Source: Sarcomyxa edulis (lineage: Eukaryota; Basidiomycota; Agaricomycetes; Agaricales; Mycenaceae). Taken from it: DNA of 64,000 nucleotides. Positions 1-12,001 of the stretch are shown in pieces. Location of the stretch: positions 1,178,001 to 1,242,000 of the forward strand of contig QUOL01000010.1 of assembly GCA_009761415.1 (NCBI GenBank), given 5' to 3'. The stretch's first letter is position 1, and the number at the start of each line of letters is the position of its first letter. The position numbers were made by a program, and so were the translations under genes. The notes beneath the pieces are model-generated. The model was not told the origin of the DNA, did no database searches, and saw only the letters and a list, made by a program, of their open reading frames with translations.

Positions 1-3000
1 ACGCAAGGACTGGTGTTACCTCTGTTCGTGAGGATGTCAACTTCTGTTAGCATCCGTCGTTACTGTTGAGCTCAGGAGGGCGGAATGTCCCAGTCTCATC
101 GTCCCAGACTATATCGGCAGCGGAGCTGTTTGGGCAGCCGAAGACAGCGAAGGTCCGCACCGACGCCTCTGCCAAACAAACCGTACCGTCGCGTCGGTCT
201 TGGCGTTGTACATAAATCGACTTCGATGGTCATCAAAAATTCTCAAGACACCGGGGTTTATTGTCGATCTTGGTCGTTTACCAGAAAGTCGACCACGACA
301 CAGTGTGTTGTGTTCATCGTTCAGCTTCTGGTGTTTTCTTCTGGGTTTCTTGAGGTCAACTAAACAACCAAGTCCATGTGATTTATGTTTGTTCGCATCG
401 CGCTGCGTCTCCTCACGGTCAAAATTGTCCATTTCGTTGGGGATCATCACACTACGTCTCAAGGTCAAAAAGAACCGCGTATACAATGTCACATAAATTC
501 ATTCCTAATCCACTTGTCTTGTCAATATCAAAATAGCCACACTTGGGCCTCGAATTGCACCAAAAGAGAAATGCCAGATAGGAAATGCCTCGACTACATG
601 CATACGATGGTCTCGAGTCCGAGGAGCTAGGTGCACGCACAAATACCTCGGTATGACGATAATCCGTCTTCTGACGCATCCTCTTCATTGAGATAGAGGT
701 GCTCCATATCTGATCGATGAAGTACCTAGGCTCCTGCCGTACGAGCGCTGTGAACAATCATATTATCAGCTACCAGGTCATGATTCAGGCCGGGGTGAAG
801 GATCCCCGAACTTTGAAGGGTGGCCTAACATAATACCTGTCTAGTCTGAAGCCAGTACTACGGTGAAACCTTCGACATCCGGACCAGGGTGATGATTCGT
901 GATAAGAGGTGCGATATAAGGGAGTCGTTTTCTCACTGTGGCTAGCGGGTGAGGCGGTGATCCGAGGAGCAATGTCAAGATGGACTAATCCGCACGGAGA
1001 AGATCGGTAACTTTGTAGACCGTGGAAGACTAGTTGGATGTATAAGATGACTGTAAGGTTTGTGAAGAGATTGAGACAAGGGCTCCATACTTGCCGACGT
1101 CGTGATAAAAAAAAGCAGAAGCTCAACATCATCGATGTCAGGTGGTGTTTTCGATGGGATACGTATTCGCCGGACAGCGTCAAACCGAGATGTTTCAAGG
1201 GTAGGAAGGTTTGGGGCGTAAGGCCCCCACGTCCGCATTCAAGAATGTCGAGGATCACATCCAAGGGGAAAAGAGCGTTCAGGAATCGATGATAGAAGGC
1301 TGTGGCGCCTGACAGGATCCTGAGAGGCTCGTCGATGTGAAGAAGATGGTTATCCGGCAGTATATATCTTGAGAAGGGAATAAGGTGCTATCTAGGATCA
1401 CTTAACCATCAGGTAGGTGTGGGTACGTGACATGAGCGAGAAACATTACCTTGGAGGCGGAGTCTGAGTTGCAAAAATGCAACCGGAGGATTTTGCATCA
1501 AGCCCCGCGGCAAGGTCTTCCCGTTGTTCGACCTAATTTTGACAATCTGCCAGCATGATATCAGCGACGAACTCGTTCTCGGTGGAACAGCCCTCCTGTC
1601 ATCTCACCGATATATGTATTCGCCTCCGAGTCGCTCCTCTTCTCGTCGTGCATGCAGCTGCTCCAGGTCCAAGATCCCGGGCCAATCTGCCAGCGACAGA
1701 GAACTCATCTGGGCGGGCTGCCGTGTATGAGTAGGCTCGTTACCACAGTGAGTCTGCCTCGCCAGTATGTTGGTTATAGTTCGCAAACTATTGGTGGCAA
1801 TGTGGCATGCTCAATTCGAAATAGATCATCGGCGAAATGCTGAGCCTTGGGAGACGCACTCTCTCTGTCAAGTCGTTATACCAAGGGACCACAGTATTTG
1901 CGCGACCCACCTCGAATTCGTATAGCTCCGCCGGTGATAATACTTACTTCAGTGCCCTTATTAATGAAGAAATGATATCAACGTACTTGCATGGTGCGGA
2001 TCAAAGGTAGGGGCGATATCAGTATCATTTTTGCGATGAACCTGACCCAACAAGAAGGTCATCGATGCTTTCTGTTGGACTGCACTCTGGATAGTAGCAG
2101 GCTATCCACTCTTGCTCGGTTACGTCTCCACGTTGTTCGATCCCGCTCCACAGGACCGATGTCACATCCTGGACGCTCGAAAGCATATTAGGCGCTCGAC
2201 TCAGAGAAGAGCAGGAGATACAGCACGAGCCTGCTGACCAGGATAATGCTATAAGGGTCCGACATCTTCCCTTGAAGCTGTTGTAGATGGGCCGTTACCC
2301 CAACGAACCGGCAGGCGAGACGCAACAAAGCCTATGCAACTGACTCCATCAAGAGATGATCCATACAGTCTTTTTTGGTCCTTTAACAGTTGGAAATGGC
2401 TTAGCTATGAGCTTGAAAGGTCGCTGAAAGGCAGTGTGGCCCAAGGATGCTTCCCGGGGCGCTATTCAGCGTCAGAGGAAAACGTGCGATCATCAAACGA
2501 CCCATTTGTATCCTCAAAATCATGCATTGATGCCAGTGAGTATCAGCTCCAGTCCCCGTCTTCAGTTTTTTTCATCTCACCTAATATAACCCTTTTCTGC
2601 ACACGAAAGTTTGTAGACCATCCGCAATGACAATGCTTCCATACTGTTCACCATGCGCATGCGAACATGAATAGGTCCTTCGTTCACAGTGAGCATAATA
2701 GAATTGGTCGTACCTTTCAGGCGAGTTACCCTTGGAATCACCACGTTGTGCCAGTGCATACACCTTCCAAACATTGAGACCTGTCGAAACCCGCTACATT
2801 ATCCCTTCGACGTGCGAACGATGGAGGACTCACCAGATAGATCACCTCTGACTCTGACGACAAGCAGCCACCTAAAGCACCAGGAGAAATCGACTATGTC
2901 CCAAGTCTTGCGGCTGAGGGAAGTTTTCATCGGTCCCGGAGTCAGGCTCGAGATGTTCCCTCGATGCCCAAGGTCAACCACAATCTCCAGGCTCAGCACA

Positions 3001-4400
3001 CCAATCGCAACTACACTGTTCGATTCACATTCATTAGCTTGCGACGAATTGCCACTGAAGGGTGTCTTGAATCGTTTGTTAACGCCACGCTACGCGTTGC
3101 AACGCTAGTACTTACTACTCACGCATTCTTCAATCGGGATAGAAGTCGTCTCAAAATAGCGCATGCAAGCATTCCAAATCAGCTCAAATACATCTACAAC
3201 CACGCTCTCACTGCTCCATGGGCAATCGTGGAACACTCCATCTTCGGAGGGCCCTACAGCGCCTTTCAAATTGGAACTTGACGATTACCAATGGAACTAT
3301 CTAATAGTAAATCACTGGAACTGACTGCAGCCACATCATGTCGCTTGAGTAGTTGACAGTTCGCGTGGTACTATAAAGCGGCCATTGGTACGCAATTTGC
3401 GGATTTTATTATTACCAGCCTTGTAAGTAAACTCTACTATCAAGGTTTGAGCAGCTCGTTGAGCGCTGATGCAAGTTCCACAGGATCTTTCTCTCCTGAA
3501 GTTTACTTATCGGCTATAGCCTTATTCACGTCTTCGCGTTTATATTCGGAAGGATCACGCAAGTTTAACGCATCCATCCAGCCTCCGTGCGACATGTTCA
3601 TTGCAATGACAGTTTAGGTTCGATATAATTATCTGTAATCCATGGAGACTCAGGTGGCCTGAAGGTTAAGAGGTCCGCAGAGGCCTCTTTGCGACTGGGC
3701 AACTCCAGAGTTCGGTCCGTAGTAGGTTGCATAACTGTCAACCCGCGCTAAACTGGCCGAGAACGACAGCACGGTGTAAGCTTGAAGCAAGCATATGAGG
3801 GCCATGAGTCGGCGAGCAACCGATCACTTTACATGCGAAAGTAAGCCGCCAGAACGTCCGCTATACACGACTATTGAATAAATGATGTAACTGACAGTGA
3901 TATCGCCAGTTATCGGATGACGGCAACGGTGGGATCAATGTCCGAAATTTTCCTTAGAAGAGTGGTGTCTAACAGGAACTATCCGTGAACGAAGTGAGAA
4001 GCGGGTATGTGATAGAAAGCTTTATGATACTGACTGATTTAAGTTGTGAGAATCGGCATGGAGGAAGTATACGTTTAAAATAATACAGACGTCACTGTGA
4101 AGCATACAGTATGGATCCAGGTAAACGGCAACCACTCACAAGCAGTGATAGGCCGGAAGGATGAGGCTAAGTTTCCCCGTAAGAGATGTTTCGACATGCC
4201 GGAGGAGGCATGTATTCGGCGAGCTGCGAATACACGTAACTGAAGAGACCAGTAAAAGCATTTGGGAAGAAGTACCTATTATGCGTCAATTACAGCAGCT
4301 GCATGCCACTCACTATTAGTGTGCATCTCGCAAGTATGCCTCATGTTTACGCTTGAGGGTTGTGTTCAACATGAGCTGAAGAAAGGTGAATGTGGGTCGA
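1..4400. other. gene-poor region, no supportable gene
   Basis: No open frame here shows a recognisable domain, consistent codon pattern or plausible exon chain. The longest frames (up to about 160 codons) overlap on both strands and look like chance. One stretch near 3653-3722 resembles a tRNA-derived sequence and is listed separately. The region may be decayed intergenic or transposon DNA. Confidence 0.5.
3653..3722 (+). repeat. possible tRNA-derived (SINE-like) relic
   Basis: A box-A-like stretch (about 3654-3665) followed by a GGTTAAG D-loop-like run lies about 55 bp before an AGTTCGGTCC box-B-like stretch (about 3709-3719). Box A has one mismatch and box B lacks a base, and no cloverleaf closes. 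It could be a tRNA pseudogene, a SINE head, or chance. Confidence 0.2.
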
Positions 4401-4970
4401 GCGACAAAGACGGGTGATTGGTATTGAGGATGTTATGAATAGGTCCCTGGGTAGATTGAATCAGTAGCGACCCTCGTTGGATAAAGTTTTGTGAGAAGAG
4501 GACATGAATAGTAAGTTCGCGGGGTTGGAAGGGTGAGCGCGGAGATCGGGGATTGGAAGATTTTTTGATTTTTTTGATACATAATAGGAATAATAGACGG
4601 TAGCAGTCTGGGCAGATCTTGGCTGAGATTCAGAAGCAGTGGGATAGATTTAAGATAGACGAGGAACCCAAGGAAGTGTTCCCAAACCAATCTCGTCACA
4701 TAAAAGCCAGGCCTCCTTTCACTCTCCTCTTTCTTCATCCCCGCCACCAACTCAGCTCTCAGTCGCACTCAGCGTCAACTCGGAACTCAGCTCAAAGCTA
4801 TCTCAACACCGCGAACATAGTTAGTATCATTTATATATCATGCACCAACCACTTTGCTCATCGTGTTCGACGTTCATCAGACACTCTCTTTCTCTCTTGG
4901 TAATTTTCTTTTTTTCTGTCCGTCTCAAATCATGCTAACACTCGTGTCATCTAGTTACCGTCTATTTCTA

Positions 4971-5895
4971 ATGGCTTCGACTTCTAACGGCGTTAACGAG
5001 GGCTCTTCCATGGATGCCACTATGTCCAACAATTCCGTTCAGCCCTCTATGACCATGCATTCCGTTAGCTACCCACCTATGCCGATGCATACCGTCTACG
5101 CCGTAAACGGTCTAGCTCCGCAGCAACCACTCCGCTCGAAGCGCCGTCAGGTCAAGAACGCGTGCACGAATTGTCAGAAGGCCTGCAAGAAGTGCGACGA
5201 CGCCAGGCCCTGCTTGCGCTGCGTCAAGTACGCCGTTCAAGAGGAGTGCGTCGACTCTCAGAGGAAGGAAAGAAAGAAGGGTGTGAAACGGGGCCCGTAT
5301 AAGAAGCGCGATGGGAGGGGTAAGTGTTCTATCCTCAATCATATTTCGATCCGAATGCTAACTATCTTTCGATATAGATCGCACAGGAAGCAGCGCCGAA
5401 GAACCGGACCTTCCTGAACAGCAACAACAGCCACCGGGGCCGGTGGTTGTTACTGCGATCCCTCCCATGCCCAACTCCCCTCCCCCAATGGCCCCGATGT
5501 ACTACCCTCCTCCCGGATTCTATCCCCAGTACGCTCCACCCCCGGCCCCTCCCAAGCCTGGTGAACCACCGGCTGGTTACTACGCTGCCCCGTTCTATAT
5601 ACCGGTCCCTGCCCACGGACCCCCTCCCCCTGGTCAAGAAGGTGACGTACCAGCGTACCCCCAGCATTATTACCAACCCGCATTCCTCCCATATCCTCAA
5701 CCCTACCCTCCGCCTTACATGATGCACCCCCGCCCCGACGGTCAGATGTCGATGCCTAGCCCATACGCCTACGGGCCCCCAATGTATCCTGCAAAGCCGC
5801 CTTCGGCTGGCCCTTCGACTGACATGAACCATCCCAGTGGCAGTGGCAGCAGGGATGGTGAGGATCGCGATGGAGGTGCGGACAAATCCGCTTAA
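4971..5895 (+). CDS. Zn2Cys6 fungal transcription factor with proline-rich C-terminus
   Basis: Exons 4971-5319 and 5378-5895 encode 288 aa; the 58-bp intron has a GTAAGT donor and an ATAG acceptor. The binuclear zinc cluster spans residues 65-93, with the six ligands at C65, C68, C75, C81, C84 and C93. It is followed by a basic stretch rich in Lys and Arg. The CDDxRPCxRC core resembles fungal regulators of the gluconeogenesis (ERT1/AcuK) style, but no ortholog is claimed. The rest is Pro/Tyr/Met-rich low complexity, typical of an activation region. A probable 5'-UTR intron (about 4900-4954, GTAATT to CTAG) lies just before the ATG. A nuclear DNA-binding regulator is inferred; its targets are unknown. 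Confidence 0.9.
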
Positions 5896-8800
5896 TTTTT
5901 CTGTTTACATATTTTGTTTCCTTCATTCGCACATACGTATACACACCCGGACGGACCATCGTATATCACAGTGTGCTTCTTATGGGTTCTATTTTCTTCT
6001 ATCTACCTCTGTACCTTTTACTGCTGTCGGTACTTGTCTTGCTTTGATGTTATCTGGTTTGTTACCTATCTAGTTTGATGTTCCTTGTACTTTGCTTACT
6101 ACTGGATGAAAAAAATTGAGTCACAACGACTTCTAATGATTGTACATCCTGAGCTGTTGAGTACGAGGGTAATATTTGAAGTAGACAAGAAGCACTTGTG
6201 TAAAAAATTGCTTCATCGAGCATATTCGAATACAGTGGCTAGTGAACGGAGAGTCGCATGATCTGTCGTTATGGCACGGTGAAACTGCGAGTAAGACACC
6301 GCTCTAACGTTCGCAGACGTTTCAAGAATCTTGAGATTTCGAGAAATCAAGATGGAAAAGTTTTTCGGGGAGGAAATAGGACTTGGACCTCGATTTGGTG
6401 ATCGTAGTCGTAGATGCCGAGCGTCGAAGGATCAGGAACCTAAAAAAGTATCCGCTCGTTCGGCTATGCTCGCTGGCTTCAACATCTGAATTTCACAGCT
6501 CCGATTCGAACAACGCGGCGGTGGTGTCGCTTCTATCGAGGGGATTGGAGAAGGCCCGTTTGGCGTCGATGCTGCACAAGCATTCTGTGAGTCGCTGGGG
6601 ATAGGAATAGGCGATAGGGAGTTGGTTGAGGTCGCAAGGCAGCATCAGCATCCGTTAGACGCCCGGAAGAGGAGGAAGCGCCAAACGATATGTCGAGGGT
6701 AAGTAGCTTGCATGCACACCATCCACTTCCAAAGAACGTCGGCGTCAAGGATGAACCGTAGGACAACGTTATCCTTCCGCAATCCCCCCGTTATGGTGCC
6801 TATCTTTGCAGATGGACACGTTTAGATCGCCACAATCGAAAATACCCCAGAAGGATGTAACGAGGATATAGCATGAACCTTTCCGGACTATAGGCCATGC
6901 ATGGGCACCTTGACGGTCGACTTTGATGCACGAGTCATCAAGGAACTTGGTCCTGGAACGTCCATGTCATTTAACGGACCCTCTAGGACAGATAGAAACG
7001 TCGCTGTGAACGCTACGCCGAAAGGACAAGGATTATCTTCGAGAATTTCGATTCTCGCGACGGCAGGGCTGCTCCTTGTTACAGCAGGTACGTGAACCCA
7101 CAAGAAGCCACCGTTCATCACATCATTCAGGTCGATGGACCATGGACTCCGGGAAGACCAGGTGAAAAACGGGGTCAACGCTCCTGACTGGCATCTTCCC
7201 ATCATCATCATTGGTATAACCTTTCCCCCGAGAAGCTAGAGTTTCAAGGAACAGCCCATTCCATTCCTCGTTATCTTCAGCCTTTGGATGGGAAGGATCC
7301 AAGTCAAGGACGAGACACGCCCCTGTGCCTCTCACCTGATCGCCGTAATGAAGGGGGCATCCGCATCACTATCGGACTGTTCTGTGATGCTAGTCTACAG
7401 ACTTGGAGGGCGCGTGGCACCCCACTGGGCTGGGGGATTGAATGTCGGTCCTGGTTAGACGTCAGACAGAGTGTCAGTATCGTTCAACCGCATTGACACG
7501 TCGGAGAGACAGGTGATTGGGAATCCTGGAGGACGGCAGAGAATCTAGGCGAGGCCTAAGTGCAAGAACCAGTATTCCCTACTCACCAGGGATCACCTTG
7601 TCCTCGCCCGAACATACTCTTGGCTGTCGCAGTCGTCACCGCACCTATGCCGTAGATTTTATGGTCGATGTAGGAGCATACGTCCTAGCCCGCCGAGGAG
7701 ACTATTACTTTCTCCACTGATGCCCCTATAGATTACACTGAGAGTTGAGCATGTTCGTTGTGTATAAGCTCAATCCCCTACCCAGGTTTATTAACCACTA
7801 TTCCTCAGGTGCCTTCAATCTCTCCCATGTGGCGTGTCGACCCCCTCCATCGGATTTGCGGAAAGAGGTGAACGAGACAAGGGGATCAGTAGAACAAGGG
7901 GAAGAATCTGACATGATTGGACCTGCTTCGAATCTAGACGACCTAGAAGTCAGAACGACCACTGAGCACATGGACGATGTGCTGCTATCCCAACTGTGGA
8001 AGCTGAAGAATTCCAGCGTTGGTCTCAGCGTTGGCCCGCGGAAGAGAATCATTTGTGCCTCGAGCGAGTCGATGTGGCAAGGAGCCTTGGGACTTCGGGT
8101 TCCAGTGGTCCTTCAAAGCCGTCACCAGCGTTCCATCAACTTCGTGTAGCGACATAACTGGAAAGCCCGCATTCCTTAACCACCCAGACGTTCTAGGAGT
8201 TGGACGATGATATCGATATCGACATTGTGCAGGGCGTTATCCTGTCGCGACCCTTTGACCAGATTTCGTTATTCACTGTCTAGAATCGAGCCCTCGTTGA
8301 GTCGACAGGCCAATACTCGGTGTAAATGCAAGGTGAGAAATGATATGCATCAGGATTGTCGAGCAGATTCTTCGGGCATGTATTGACGTATGACGATGTC
8401 GGAGGTTGCGCGAAACGAAAAGGTTGGATGATTCGATGCTGGGAGGAGGTTGAAACTGACTGACGAACGAAAAACAAGCGTTTTGAAAGTGATTGCATGT
8501 TTTGCCTTTTGCGGTCCCGCCGCCCGACGCAATTTCAAAATTCGCACTTGCTCACGGCTACAGGATTTGGCGCGTCTTCATTCGGTCGTGCATATTTTGC
8601 TTCCGCTCAGACCTACCCCGACGGTGGTGGCATAGAATTATTCGTACGTTGTTGGGCTCAATCTTAGGATGAGTGCCGTCTATAACTGTGTCTCAGTCGG
8701 TATAGGTGGACGACTTTGAAATGCACCGCTGGATCTGTTCAGTGTTTCCGGTTAGATATCGAGAAAGTGCTTCCGCGGCTTGCGGTAAGGGGTAAGATTC

Positions 8801-11800
8801 ATATTTTCTGTCGGTTGGATTTTTCCTCTATAAACGTACGGAAACGAGGATCATACTACCCTCCTCTATATTAGCTCACTAGTGCATTATCGCAGTCATC
8901 CAACTTCCAACCACACCATTTGGCAATGGAGGCCGTATACTTCGTCGCAATGACTTCACCGAGTGACAACTACTCGCATCAGCTGAAACTTACTGAAACC
9001 AGTTTTGAAGAACGGAAACGCACTATCATATGTGCTCGTTAGTAGCAGAAGTATTGTAGACCAAGAACAATGACCTACATGACACGAGCAAATCAAGGAT
9101 TCTTCATTGGACCATCTGACTTGGTACAAGACCTTCCCATAAGTTTCAGCAGTGCGACATCTTGATGTAGATCTGTTTTCGAGGCATTTTCCTGTCGTTT
9201 GGTATATTTGTTTCCAACGCCCCAGAAAAACAAACAGGGCGATTGCCGTGTTATAACGGAGACGAAAGTTATTGGATTTGCAGTGATCGTTGGGCCCGGG
9301 AGGAAAGAGATTGTATCTCAACGAGATCTGGTTGGAGGTTCGATCTATTGGGTGAATCTTTGAGATCTAGGCGGGATGTTCGCTGACTTGAACTTGACGC
9401 ACCCGGAATTCGGTCTGGAAAGGGATATCCTCTCCGAAAAGACTGGGACAGGTGGCCTGGTTTCGAGAATCAGCGATGCACCTTCAAATTCACCGTCCAG
9501 CAGCTGTCCTCCTCGGATTCGCCCTCCAGGTATCCCATCGAAAGACCTCGAGCTGTCGTTGATGACGTTCGCGGCGGCTCGCCCTATCGTAATCAGAGGA
9601 AGGATGTTCAGTCTCAAGCTGGCTTTCTCGAGGAACTTGTCGCGGACTTCGAGACGATGCTACTCTTCGGTCACTGCTAAGCGTCATAGCTAGGCTGGTA
9701 CTTGACTAGTATGATCTCCACGTAGATACAAAAAAACCCCACTATTGCTTCGTGGCCCTCTTGAACGAAGACCAAGCGCGACACCGTCTCTTGTCAAGAT
9801 ACGTTTATGGAGGAACATTTGAGTTGCACTGGCAGTATAGGCTCTCTGGTTCGGATACTATATCATCGATCGACCAGGGCTTGCATGTGCAGGAGTCAGA
9901 CGGGTGGCTGAGATCGGATAGGGTGACGGATGCGTTGAATGACATGACATCGCTGGCAAGTCCTTCCACCTGACGAAACGAACGTTTTTCATGACCACGA
10001 CGTGTTTACATCTTAAAGGCGGCGCCAGGGTCATCCTGGGCACTCCTCAGAAGGTGGGACGCCAATGGATGATGTGTCTTGCGACAGTTTCAGGTGTTTT
10101 ATCGAATGAACTAGGACCACCTCGCTAGATATTATAAACTCGGGTACGCGAGCTCGACGTCGGTGAAGTGATCTGGGTATCATCCTGACAATCCGATCGA
10201 AATCCTTCCCAACACGCCAGGACGTTCGCCCTTTTGAGGGAACTGATACTAGAGAAGGACTCGACACGTAATGGACGCACAGTGAACGGGAATTGTAGGA
10301 CCACGGCCGATATATTGTGTGCTTGCTTGGTCTGTGATTAATCCTCCTGGGTACGATGGTGTCTATCCTATGCAATAGCCGCAGCTAATTTGGACTGATC
10401 TACAGAGATTCTCCATGGCCCCACCTCCCTATATGCACGATGAAGGTTACCAGAATGCAGCGTAGGTCATGCAGGCGTGTACCCTGGTAGGGTATCAGGT
10501 TCCGAGCCAATACTTGATCCTGCCTGGTGTCTGCTAGTGCGACCTTTGCACACGGATGACAAAAGTCGCGCGCGTATATCGAGGCGAGCTCGGAATGAGG
10601 TGGCTTTTCACTCACGCCTACAGCTCGTTGGTACATGTCAGCGGCGCTGCGATGATGAGTCTGGGAAGTCGGAAGCCGAAGACGTACATATGTGTGCGAT
10701 GTTGAAACATGGTAATGTTCCAACCCCTTGGGTGCGTTTCGACTGTAGTTCTATCCCCCGGGCCTCCAGAACAATGGTGTCAATCGTCTGGGCAGAAGAT
10801 TCATTGTGGATCTGCGAAGATATCTCCCTTCATGCCATACAACGCCCGGGGTGTGGCGTAGTGTACCGACAGCCGCAGTCGTCACTGGCAGAAAGCCGTG
10901 ACCTTCGAGTACCTTGGCCGACCCAAAGCTCCTTGAAGATACTTGCTTCCTTGTTGCGTCCACTGCCGCTCTCTTTAGCCTGAAGATTATCTCATCCTGA
11001 TCGTAATTTCGAAAACCATCGATATGGTCATTCTGAACGTGGCTGCTTCACCCCCGGAGGTCTGGTACCGTGTCCCCACTAGATACAGCCGCCCTATGGG
11101 CTAGCCTGTGTCCTTCCCTCGCCAATCCGTCCGTTTGTATCGAAATAATTTCCATCGCATGAGGACATAGGCCGAGTCGCGATCCAACACAAGCTTGAAG
11201 CATGAGCTCCGAGTCGATACAGCGAATGCCACCCTGATTTTACATCGATGATGTCGTGGACGACGATGGTGAGCGTGAGATGACCGTGTGCAGTGGCCCG
11301 AAAATTTTGATGATGGTGAAGTTGAGCGATGATTTGGTCGACGCGAGTTGGACGGTTTGAAATTCCCGCCTTCGTCTCGGAGTCGACGTTCCTGCCAACG
11401 CCGAGGGCTTTCTTCATCTTTCGACCCACTACACCGATCCTACAATCATTTACGCAGCTTTCTAGGCCTAGGCGACCAAATCGCAATTACAGAGATGTCT
11501 TCTTGCGACTGACGGCGACACTATTTATATTCTATTCGATACACGATATGTATGCTGCTCTAGCTAGTTCGTCGACTTTGGGCAGTCTACGAGTACACGC
11601 AGGCTGATGAGCCACTGGTGTGTAAAAGTGGCACCTCAGGAGTTATCTGGTGAGCATACATTCTAGTTTTCTCATCTCTCAACTGGTCGAGATCTCGAGA
11701 GAAGAGAGCTCGAGTTCGCCAACTCGGTCATCAGTAAGCCTGGAACATTTTCAAAAATTGGTATTTTGGATCATAGTGGGAAGGAAGGAGGAAGGAAGGC

Positions 11801-12001
11801 AAAAAGTTCGAGTCGACGGTACGATCCATATTCTTCGACGTTGTAGTTATGTCCTTCCCGGTAGTTCTTCGCCAAATTTACTGGCCCCAGCTGGGCCCAA
11901 GTCCTCTTCCCACCGCGTTCCTTTGTTAGCATTGCTGCAAAAAACCTTCAACGCGAAGTGACGCGCACTTCGACGCAGAAACCGCTCCCTTATGATGAAG
12001 G
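5896..12001. other. gene-poor 6-kb region
   Basis: I find no gene I can support in this stretch. Frames such as 7745-8149 and 9376-9693 have no recognisable domain, and both strands are equally open. A TATA-like sequence near 8828 precedes a short ATG frame at 8926, which stops after about 38 codons. The region may hold decayed genes or regulatory DNA. Confidence 0.45.
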
